11,298 nucleotides of DNA, from assembly GCA_937875975.1 (NCBI GenBank), contig CALEEU010000370.1, forward strand, positions 1 to 11,298, given 5' to 3'. The notes below the pieces were generated by a model. The model searched no databases. It was not told the origin of the DNA and worked only from the letters and a program-made list of their open reading frames with translations. This DNA is from an uncultured Opitutia bacterium (GTDB taxonomy: Bacteria > Verrucomicrobiota > Verrucomicrobiia > Opitutales > UBA953). Each line of letters begins with the position of its first letter. Within the stretch, counting starts at the first letter, position 1. Of this stretch, positions 6,496 to 11,296 are shown piece after piece. The translations under genes were made by a program, and so were the position numbers.

Positions 6496-7854
6496 ATGGA
6501 AACCTTCGTTCAAATCATTCTCCTCCTCGCGGTTCTCGGCGTCCTCGCGTACCTTGCCTTCTTCAAGTCCGCCGGCCCAGCGATGGGCGACAAAGGCAGC
6601 GAGCTACTGATCGTCGACCTGCGGCGTCAGCTCGGCGAAGCGAACGCCACCGCCGAACGCGAGCGCAATGCCAAGTCCGATGCCCTATCGCGCGCTTCCG
6701 GGGCGGAGTCCGCCCGGAATGCCGCCGCCCAGCAGCTCACCGAAGCCCTCCAGACGCATGTGCGTGCCATCGAGCAGCTCCGCGCGGACAACAGCAAGGC
6801 CCTCGCTGAAGCCGAAGCCCGCTACACCAAGGCCCTCGCTGACCTGCGCATCACCTTCGAGAAGACCAGCACCGACGTGCTGAAAGGCATGACGCCTGAC
6901 GTCACCAAGGAAGTCGCCAGCCAAGTCTCGCCGCTCATCGCGCAAATCAACACCGCGCTGGGCAATTACCGCCAGACCATGCAGCAGAGCCTGGCGAGCC
7001 AAGGCGATGCGCTCACGCAGGTCCGCGAGCAGATGAAGACCATCAGCGAGACCACCGCCGCCCTGGCTACCAGCACGACGGACTTTACGTCCGTGCTGAA
7101 GTCCTCGCAGCATCGCGGCAAGTGGGGCGAGCAGACCCTCCGCAACGTCGTGGAAGCGGCCGGCCTCAGCCCGCATTGTGACTTCGCCGAACAGGTCTCA
7201 CAGGACGACGCCCGACCCGACCTCATCGTAAAACTCCCGGGCGACCGCTGCATCATCATCGACTCCAAGGTCCCGGAGTTCGACGTCGCCATCGCCGACC
7301 AGGCCGCGCCCAACCGGCGCGAGCTCGTCGCCGCCCATGCGGCTAAACTGCGCAAGACCATCCGCGACCTCGCCACAAAGAATTACCCGGCGGCCATGGA
7401 AAAGCAGGCCGTGACGCCTTTCGACAAGGTCGTGCTCTTCCTGCCGGCCGAATCGCTCCTCAGCACCGCGTTGGAAGGCGACAACGACCTCATCCTCGCC
7501 GCCGCGCGCGAAGGCATCCTGATCGCCACGCCGGCGACCCTCATGAGCTTCCTGGCCGCGATCAACCTCGCCTGGCAGCAGCACGCCCAAGCCGAAAACG
7601 CCGGCAAGATCGCCGCCGAAGCCACGGAGCTTTTCGATCGGCTCGTGAAGTTCGCCGAACATTTCACCAAGGTCCGTAAAGGCCTGCTCGCGGCATCGGA
7701 AAGCCTCGATGCGGCCATCGGCAGTTATGAGACGCGCATCCGCCCCCAAGGTGAACGCGTGCGCGAACTCGGCGGAGCTGCCAGCCGGGACGAGCTGGAC
7801 GAGATCCGGCCGGTCAACGCCAGCATCCGCCGCCTCGAGAATTCGGCGGAGTAA
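6496..7854 (+). CDS. rmuC: DNA recombination protein RmuC
   Basis: The 452-residue product matches the RmuC architecture. Residues 4-23 form one N-terminal membrane helix (VQIILLLAVLGVLAYLAFF). A long Ala/Glu/Gln-rich coiled coil spans about 38-200, followed by the RmuC domain. The domain signatures are HRGKWGEQTLRNVVEAAGL beginning at residue 206 and 'RPDLIVKLPGDRCIIIDSKVPEFD', with the D-S-K triad at 256-258. That Asp/Lys pattern follows an acidic residue pair resembling PD-(D/E)XK-like nuclease folds. E. coli RmuC limits inversions at short inverted repeats, which is notable given the many short inverted repeats in this window; that link is only suggestive. The start at 6496 gives a clean membrane anchor. 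No Shine-Dalgarno precedes it. The stop lies 13 bp before the 3' end of the converging tRNA gene. Confidence 0.94.
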   Translation: METFVQIILLLAVLGVLAYLAFFKSAGPAMGDKGSELLIVDLRRQLGEANATAERERNAKSDALSRASGAESARNAAAQQLTEALQTHVRAIEQLRADNSKALAEAEARYTKALADLRITFEKTSTDVLKGMTPDVTKEVASQVSPLIAQINTALGNYRQTMQQSLASQGDALTQVREQMKTISETTAALATSTTDFTSVLKSSQHRGKWGEQTLRNVVEAAGLSPHCDFAEQVSQDDARPDLIVKLPGDRCIIIDSKVPEFDVAIADQAAPNRRELVAAHAAKLRKTIRDLATKNYPAAMEKQAVTPFDKVVLFLPAESLLSTALEGDNDLILAAAREGILIATPATLMSFLAAINLAWQQHAQAENAGKIAAEATELFDRLVKFAEHFTKVRKGLLAASESLDAAIGSYETRIRPQGERVRELGGAASRDELDEIRPVNASIRRLENSAE

Positions 7855-7867
7855 GCGGGAGGCCTGC

Positions 7868-7943
7868 TGGTGGAGCCGATGAGGTTCGAACTCACGGCCT
7901 CGTCATTGCGAACGACGCGCTCTACCAACTGAGCTACGGCCCC
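7868..7943 (-). tRNA. tRNA-Ala (anticodon CGC)
   Basis: A complete 76-nt cloverleaf reads from 7943 to 7868. The acceptor GGGGCCG pairs with CGGCTCC and carries the G3-U70 wobble, the classical alanine identity element. The D-arm is GCTC/GAGC and the anticodon stem CGTCG/TGACG, with a 7-nt loop TTCGCAA giving anticodon CGC (template bases 7908-7910). The T-arm is GTGAG-TTCGAAC-CTCAT. The discriminator is A and CCA is encoded (7870-7868). It decodes GCG, useful in a GC-rich genome. The gene converges with rmuC and diverges from slyD. No clear terminator follows it, so its transcript may run antisense into the rmuC 3' end before processing. Confidence 0.97.
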
Positions 7944-7959
7944 AAACAGCAGGAGGTTG

Positions 7960-7988
7960 AGGGAAGCCTCCCCCGCTAGGTCGGTCAA
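7960..7988 (-). promoter_or_regulatory. Candidate promoter for tRNA-Ala
   Basis: On the minus strand TTGACC (7988-7983, five of six -35 consensus bases) is followed after 17 bp by TTCCCT (7965-7960), a poor -10. Transcription would begin near 7953, about 10 nt before the mature tRNA 5' end. The spacing is right but the -10 is weak. Confidence 0.3.
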
Positions 7989-8052
7989 GGTTTAGATACC
8001 TGTCGCCTTGCTTCGGGTTGGTTTAGGCCTAAGTTCAACAGTCCTCATCACC

Positions 8053-8715
8053 ATGCGCGTAGCCAAAGAAACCGTCGTCGCCATCGAATACACCCTGAAG
8101 GACGACCAGGGCAACATCATCGACGCCTCCGGCGATCGCGGCCCGATGGAGTATCTCCACGGCGCCCAGAACATCATCCCCGGCCTCGAGCAGGGCGTCG
8201 ACGGCCTCGTCGCCGGCGACACCAAGAGCGTCCTCGTCCCCCCGCAGCTCGGCTATGGCGAATACAACGAGAAGCTCCTCCAGCAGGTCCCGCTCAACGC
8301 CTTCGGCGCCAACACCCCGCAGGTCGGCATGCGTTTCCACGCCGAGACCAACCTCGGCATGCGCGTGCTCACCATCAAGAAGATCGAAGGCGAAGAAGTC
8401 ACCCTCGACGGCAACCATGAGCTCGCCGGCAAGACCCTGCATTTCGACATCAAGGTCGTCTCGGTCCGCGCGGCCGAACTCACCGAGCTCTCCCACGGCC
8501 ACCCGCACCAGTCGGGCGGTTGCTGTGGCGGCGGTGGTTGTGGTTCCGGCGAAGCCTCTTCCGAAGGCGGCTGTTGCTCCACCGGCGAATCCTCCGAAGG
8601 CGGTTGCTGTTCCTCGGAAGAAGGCGCGGCTTCGAGCGGTTGCTGCTCCACCGAACAGCCCGTCGCCCAGAAGCAAGGCGGCTGCGGTTCCGGCGGTTGC
8701 GGTTGCTCGGCCTGA
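8053..8715 (+). CDS. slyD: SlyD-type FKBP peptidyl-prolyl isomerase with cysteine-rich tail
   Basis: A 220-residue peptidyl-prolyl cis-trans isomerase and likely metal-binding chaperone. Residues 1-70 and about 127-145 form the FKBP domain (VAIEYTLKDDQGNIIDAS, 'GPMEYLHGAQNIIPGLEQGVDGL', 'VPPQLGYGEY'). The insert-in-flap chaperone domain lies between, ending at the SlyD hallmark LDGNHELAGKTLHFDIKV (118-135). Residues 148-220 form a metal-binding-like tail with three His (148, 150, 152) and twelve Cys, including four Cys-Cys pairs (157/158, 174/175, 185/186, 197/198), in Gly/Ser/Glu-rich sequence. E. coli SlyD (196 aa) has a His-rich tail that binds nickel; this tail is Cys-rich instead. I chose ATG 8053 because it starts directly at the conserved N-terminus; an in-frame TTG at 8008 would add 15 unconvincing residues. 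A strong terminator follows. Confidence 0.92.
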   Translation: MRVAKETVVAIEYTLKDDQGNIIDASGDRGPMEYLHGAQNIIPGLEQGVDGLVAGDTKSVLVPPQLGYGEYNEKLLQQVPLNAFGANTPQVGMRFHAETNLGMRVLTIKKIEGEEVTLDGNHELAGKTLHFDIKVVSVRAAELTELSHGHPHQSGGCCGGGGCGSGEASSEGGCCSTGESSEGGCCSSEEGAASSGCCSTEQPVAQKQGGCGSGGCGCSA

Positions 8716-8737
8716 GCCCGCAAAGCGACTCTTTCCC

Positions 8738-8769
8738 AAAGGCCGCCCAAATGGGCGGCCTTTCTGTTG
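8738..8769 (+). terminator. Intrinsic terminator after slyD
   Basis: A perfect 12-bp inverted repeat, AAAGGCCGCCCA (8738-8749) and TGGGCGGCCTTT (8752-8763), with a tiny AA centre, is followed by a T-rich tail (TTTCTGTT, 8761-8768). It begins 22 bp after the slyD stop and is the clearest intrinsic terminator in the window. The A-run on the left makes it potentially bidirectional. Confidence 0.88.
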
Positions 8770-8794
8770 GCGTAGTCGTTACAATCCCTCGGTG

Positions 8795-8836
8795 ATTTTA
8801 TTCTGACTATATATTGTAATATTTCAGCCCGCGGGC
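8795..8836 (+). promoter_or_regulatory. AT-rich promoter-like stretch and palindrome before the exported-protein gene
   Basis: A short AT-rich island (8795-8824) inside GC-rich DNA contains overlapping -10-like hexamers: TATATT (8810-8815) and TAATAT (8817-8822). No good -35 is found at 16-18 bp. TAATAT would place the transcription start about 13 nt before the ATG at 8842. A perfect 10-bp palindrome GCCCGCGGGC (8827-8836) lies between the -10 candidates and the start codon and could be a binding site or leader hairpin. Confidence 0.35.
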
Positions 8837-8841
8837 ATCCC

Positions 8842-9288
8842 ATGGCCATGCGAACCATCCTCCTCCTGCTGCTCAGCGCCATCACGGCCTCGGCGATCCC
8901 CAGCCAACGCGACTCCCTTGCGGCCGCCAAACGCGACGCCCAGGGCGTCTACACCGCGGCCCAGCGAACCCAGGACAAGGCCAAGTTCGCGGAAGCCATC
9001 AGCCGGCTCAAGGCGGTGGGCGACCTGGTGGTTAGCGCGAACAACGCCGCCCTCGGCGCCATCAAGCCCGGCTACCCGACTGACATCAAGAGCCTGCAGG
9101 CGCGGCAGTCTTGGGATAAGAAAATGGGCGACGTCCGCCGGACGCTGAGCGGAGCCAACCGGGAGATTACCGCCTTCGTAGTACCTTCGGAAATGACCCC
9201 GGCAGGAATCCGGGCCGTCGATGCGTTGATCCGCTCCATCGACAAGGCGATCGACGCGCATCATGCCGCCTGCCTGAATATCCGCTGA
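8842..9288 (+). CDS. Small exported protein of unknown function, 148 aa
   Basis: The product has a clear Sec signal peptide: Arg at position 4, hydrophobic ILLLLLSAITA, and likely cleavage after ASA (about residue 18, before IPSQ). The mature part (about 130 residues) is Ala/Lys/Arg-rich and predicted mostly helical, with segments such as 'SLAAAKRDAQGVYTAAQRTQDKAKFAEAISRLKAVGDLV'. There is a single Cys close to the end (AACLNIR), so no internal disulphide. I do not recognise a family. ATG 8842 and the nearby ATG 8848 are both possible starts because the sequence reads ATGGCCATGCG; both give the same mature protein. It is the only gene between the slyD terminator and the repeat island and is probably transcribed alone. 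A hairpin begins two bases after its stop. Confidence 0.78.
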   Translation: MAMRTILLLLLSAITASAIPSQRDSLAAAKRDAQGVYTAAQRTQDKAKFAEAISRLKAVGDLVVSANNAALGAIKPGYPTDIKSLQARQSWDKKMGDVRRTLSGANREITAFVVPSEMTPAGIRAVDALIRSIDKAIDAHHAACLNIR

Positions 9289-9289
9289 G

Positions 9290-9342
9290 CGCGACAGAGT
9301 CGCGAGGGGACATGCTGGCACGGGGACGCGTGGACACGGGAG
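9290..9342 (+). repeat. Post-stop hairpin followed by 17-bp word and octamer tract
   Basis: Two bases after the stop, CGCGAC-AGA-GTCGCG (9290-9304) forms a 6-bp hairpin. One base later comes GGGGACATGCTGGCACG (9306-9322), an exact match to 11020-11036. The word lies in a degenerate 8-bp tandem: CATGCTGG (9311-9318), CACGGGGA, CGCGTGGA, CACGGGAG (9335-9342). The copy at 10995-11048 has the same order (stop, CGCGA...TCGCG hairpin, one base, 17-bp word, octamers), suggesting a defined 3'-flank element. Confidence 0.65.
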
Positions 9343-9378
9343 GCAAGAGGCCAGATGAGTGGCTGGGGAATTAAATTC

Positions 9379-9427
9379 CGGGTGCTGGGTGTCAGCCACG
9401 GGAGACGGCAACTCAGGTATCGGCTTC
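9379..9427 (+). repeat. Degenerate heptamer tract (CRGGTGN)
   Basis: Steps of seven give CGGGTGC (9379-9385), TGGGTGT, CAGCCAC (9393-9399) and, with small slips, CGGGAGA, CGGCAAC, CAGGTAT and CGGCTTC. It belongs to the same family as 11067-11100 and the minus-strand tract at 561-586. The ends are diffuse because the units decay. Confidence 0.45.
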
Positions 9428-9472
9428 TCGGCCATCGGCCGCGGGAGCCTGGAGCCGGCTGCCGATGGCCGA
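9428..9472. repeat. 12-bp perfect inverted repeat
   Basis: TCGGCCATCGGC (9428-9439) and GCCGATGGCCGA (9461-9472) are perfect reverse complements separated by 21 bp. Part of the right arm (GCCGATGGC) also occurs in the first island near 523-531. It may form a stem-loop in RNA or a cruciform in DNA. It is flanked on both sides by heptamer tracts. Confidence 0.65.
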
Positions 9473-9474
9473 AC

Positions 9475-9523
9475 GTCTGACACCTGAATGGCTGATGCCC
9501 TGGCGACCGTCACCTGGCACCTG
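9475..9523 (-). repeat. Degenerate heptamer tract (CRGGTGN)
   Basis: On the minus strand from 9523 this reads CAGGTGC, CAGGTGA, CGGTCGC, CAGGGCA, then after a slip CAGGTGT and CAGACG. The part at 9499-9524 aligns to 561-586 with 22 of 26 identities. Confidence 0.55.
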
Positions 9524-9580
9524 AATGAATATGTCCACAGCAACCTTTCCGGTTTCCGGTTTCCCTTTGATCGAAGTCAA

Positions 9581-9616
9581 GAGGGCCGGAGGAAGGGCTG
9601 CGTACAAAAAGTGCAA
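9581..9616 (+). repeat. GAGGGCCGGAGGAA plus TGCAAA-type repeat, unit D (diverged)
   Basis: GAGGGCCGGAGGAA (9581-9594) is identical to 356-369, and in both places it is followed within about 10 bp by a TGCAAA-type word: here TACAAAAAGTGCAA (9603-9616), there TGCAAAGGTGCAA (380-392). This is a shared composite of about 37 bp. The second TGCAAA half seen in units A-C is missing here, so D is partial. It lies inside an apparent N-terminal extension of the transporter frame, which argues that the extension is not coding. Confidence 0.6.
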
Positions 9617-9683
9617 GCCTGGGCGCGCGGGGGTCTGGGGTTGCCCCAACCGGAAGGCCACGCAGGCTGACGTCACCCCGCGC

Positions 9684-10994
9684 ATGCGTTCCGCCCCTAT
9701 CCATGCCCGTGACCTGACGCCTGGGCAGACGCGCGTCTCGATCGCGATCATCGCGGTGCTGTTCTTTATCTTCGGCTTCGTGTCCTGGGTGAACGCGATC
9801 CTCATCCCGTACTTCAAGATCGGCTGTGAGCTGACGTACTTCGAGGCCTACCTGGTCACGTTCGCCTTCTATATCTCCTACCTGCTGTTCTCGATGCCGG
9901 CGGCGCACATGCTCAAGCGCACCGGCTTCAAGCGCGGGATGATGATTGGCTTCTGGGTCATGGCGGTGGGCGCCTTCCTCTTCATCCCCGCGGCGCTAAC
10001 CCGGACGTACGGCCTTTTCCTCGGCGGCCTGTTCACGCTCGGCGCCGGCCTCGCCATCCTCCAGACGGCGGCGAATCCCTACATCACCATCCTGGGTTCC
10101 AAGGAGACCGCCGCGCGCCGCATCTGCGTGATGGGGATCTGCAACAAAGGAGCGGGGATCCTCGCGCCGATCGTTTTTGCGGCGGTGGTGTTCAAGGTCA
10201 CCGATACGGATCTCTTCGCGAGCCTCGCGACGATGCCGACGGCGGAGAAAGCGGCGGCGCTCGACGAACTGATTCGCCGGGTCGTCGTCCCCTACGCCTG
10301 GATTGGCGCGGCATTGCTCGCGCTCGGATTTCTCGTACGCCTATCGCCGCTCCCGGAAATTGATACCGAACATGAGACCACCGAGGTCGCCGAAGCCAAC
10401 GCCGACAAGACGGGCATCCTGCAATTCCCGCACCTCATCCTCGGTGCGCTCGGCATCTTCCTACATGTCGGGACGCAGACCGTGGCGGTCGACACCATCA
10501 TCGGGTATGCGGACACGATGGGTATCCCGCTCGCGGCCGCGAAGATCCTGCCCGGCTGCGTGCTCGGGGGGATGATCATCGGTTACCTCTTAGGGTTGAC
10601 CCTCATCCCGCGGTACGTCTCACAGGTGACGGCGTTGCGGCTCTGCACCGTGCTCGGCGTGGTCGCCACGCTCGGCGTGCTGTTCGCCCCGGGCAAGCTG
10701 ATGCTCTTCGGTTTGAACGCCGACATCTCGCTCTGGTGCATCACGCTCCTCGGGCTCTCGAACTCGCTCACCTGGGCCGGCATCTGGCCGCTCGCGCTCG
10801 ACGGCCTCGGGCGCTTCACCAAGACTGGCGCCTCCCTGATGATCATGGGCCTCTGCGGTAACGCGTTGATCCCGCTGGGTTACGGTTGGCTAGCAGACCA
10901 TTACTCCGCGCGCGGCGGGTACTGGATCCTGCTCCCGTGTTATTTATATCTGACGTATTACGCGATCAGCGGGCATAAGAAACGGGAATGGTAA
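9684..10994 (+). CDS. FHS-family (FucP/GluP-like) sugar MFS transporter
   Basis: A 436-residue major facilitator protein, close in length to E. coli FucP (438 aa), with about 12 hydrophobic helices and a central cytoplasmic loop at about 220-248. The helix-4/5 signature 'LQTAANPYITILGSKETAARRI' (126-147) is the hallmark of the fucose/glucose/galactose:proton symporter group. Other family-like stretches are 'FGFVSWVNAILIPYFK' in helix 1 and 'GLSNSLTWAGIWPLALDGLGRFTKTGASL' (357-385). The likely role is proton-coupled uptake of a monosaccharide across the inner membrane; the sugar cannot be read from sequence. I chose ATG 9684 because it begins just before helix 1; the upstream in-frame ATG at 9525 would add 53 residues encoded by intergenic repeat sequence. 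No catabolic genes adjoin it. Confidence 0.9.
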   Translation: MRSAPIHARDLTPGQTRVSIAIIAVLFFIFGFVSWVNAILIPYFKIGCELTYFEAYLVTFAFYISYLLFSMPAAHMLKRTGFKRGMMIGFWVMAVGAFLFIPAALTRTYGLFLGGLFTLGAGLAILQTAANPYITILGSKETAARRICVMGICNKGAGILAPIVFAAVVFKVTDTDLFASLATMPTAEKAAALDELIRRVVVPYAWIGAALLALGFLVRLSPLPEIDTEHETTEVAEANADKTGILQFPHLILGALGIFLHVGTQTVAVDTIIGYADTMGIPLAAAKILPGCVLGGMIIGYLLGLTLIPRYVSQVTALRLCTVLGVVATLGVLFAPGKLMLFGLNADISLWCITLLGLSNSLTWAGIWPLALDGLGRFTKTGASLMIMGLCGNALIPLGYGWLADHYSARGGYWILLPCYLYLTYYAISGHKKREW

Positions 10995-11018
10995 CGCGAT
11001 GCGCCGAGGCGCATCGCG
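10995..11018 (+). terminator. Post-stop hairpin after the sugar transporter
   Basis: A perfect 10-bp stem CGCGATGCGC (10995-11004), loop CGAG, GCGCATCGCG (11009-11018) begins immediately after the TAA stop. It is very stable but followed by TGGGGACA with no T-run, so it is more likely a 3'-end stabiliser or Rho-linked element than a canonical intrinsic terminator. It is the structural counterpart of the hairpin at 9290-9304. Confidence 0.5.
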
Positions 11019-11019
11019 T

Positions 11020-11048
11020 GGGGACATGCTGGCACGCTGGCATGCTGC
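11020..11048 (+). repeat. 17-bp word and octamer tandem (second copy)
   Basis: GGGGACATGCTGGCACG (11020-11036) exactly matches 9306-9322. Three octamers run through it: CATGCTGG (11025-11032), CACGCTGG (11033-11040), CATGCTGC (11041-11048). As at 9290, it lies one base after a hairpin whose outer arms are CGCGA and TCGCG and which follows a stop codon. Confidence 0.7.
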
Positions 11049-11066
11049 GAAGCAGATACATCGTTT

Positions 11067-11100
11067 CAGGTGGCGGGTGGCAGCCCCGGGTGGCAGGACA
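11067..11100 (+). repeat. Degenerate heptamer tract (CRGGTGN)
   Basis: CAGGTGG (11067-11073), CGGGTGG, CAGCCCC, then after a one-base overlap CGGGTGG (11087-11093) and CAGGACA. This is the least decayed plus-strand example of the family and gives the clearest consensus, C(A/G)GGTGG. Confidence 0.6.
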
Positions 11101-11105
11101 TGAAG

Positions 11106-11146
11106 TGCAAAAGTGCAAATCGGAGCGAAGCTCCTGTGCAAAAGTG
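11106..11146 (+). repeat. TGCAAAAGTGCAAA hairpin repeat, unit C
   Basis: TGCAAAAGTGCAAA (11106-11119), a hairpin GGAGC-GAA-GCTCC (11122-11134), and TGCAAAAGTG (11137-11146). The 14-bp word is identical to 409-422 and to the minus-strand word at 629-642. The hairpin again has a trinucleotide loop, but its stem differs from those of units A and B. Confidence 0.75.
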
Positions 11147-11171
11147 AAGCCAGAGGTTTCGGAGGGCCGAA

Positions 11172-11296
11172 GGTAGGGCGGTGATTGCGATCACCGCCGT
11201 TCGAGACCGTAGGAGGGGAGTTGTCGGGTCTTAGCGAAGTGCGGTAGAGTTCCCACGTGCACTAGCGAACGGATGCGATGTCATCGCATCCCTACC
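11172..11296. repeat. REPIN-like element: two inverted GTAG-hairpins
   Basis: The left half is GGTAGGG (11172-11178), hairpin CGGTGAT-TGCG-ATCACCG (11179-11196), CCGTTCG (11197-11203). The right half, read on the minus strand, is GGTAGGG (11296-11290), hairpin ATGCGATG-A-CATCGCAT (11289-11273), CCGTTCG (11272-11266). The 7-bp outer and 7-bp inner flanks are identical while the stems are unrelated but both perfect. A GTAG tetranucleotide 5' of a palindrome is the known mark of REP sequences recognised by REP-associated tyrosine transposases (RAYT/TnpA-REP), and two inverted REPs with a spacer form a REPIN/BIME. No transposase is present here, so mobility in trans is inference. The spacer is 11204-11265. 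Confidence 0.68.

Larger units (their letters stand above)
9289..9683. other. Intergenic island of degenerate repeats upstream of the sugar transporter
   Basis: These 395 bases contain no convincing gene. A frame in phase with the transporter stays open back to 9525, but it crosses repeat sequence shared with another intergenic island, so I read it as noncoding. The island holds a post-stop hairpin plus 17-bp word (9290-9322), octamer and heptamer tracts, an AT-rich palindrome (GGAATT-A-AATTCC, 9367-9379), a 12-bp inverted repeat (9428-9472), a GAGGGCCGGAGGAA/TGCAAA-type repeat (9581-9616) and a small hairpin TGGGG-TTG-CCCCA (9636-9648). No confident promoter for the transporter could be picked out. 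Confidence 0.7.

Noticed and set aside
7868..7943. tRNA-Ala as an integration site for a genomic island
   Set aside because: No integrase, no direct repeat of the tRNA 3' end and no shift in gene type on either side within the window.
7725..7988. An 87-codon minus-strand frame across the tRNA gene
   Set aside because: It translates the tRNA itself (the familiar spurious 'GAVAQLVERVVRN...' peptide) and the rmuC antisense.
8035..8739. A 234-codon minus-strand frame opposite slyD
   Set aside because: It mirrors the slyD codons; the plus strand has conserved SlyD motifs and a proper terminator, the minus frame has only Ala/Thr/Gly repeats.
8841..8850. Palindrome CATGGCCATG over the start of the exported-protein gene
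   Set aside because: It arises from two close ATG codons (8842 and 8848) and is too short to call a site; recorded only as start ambiguity.
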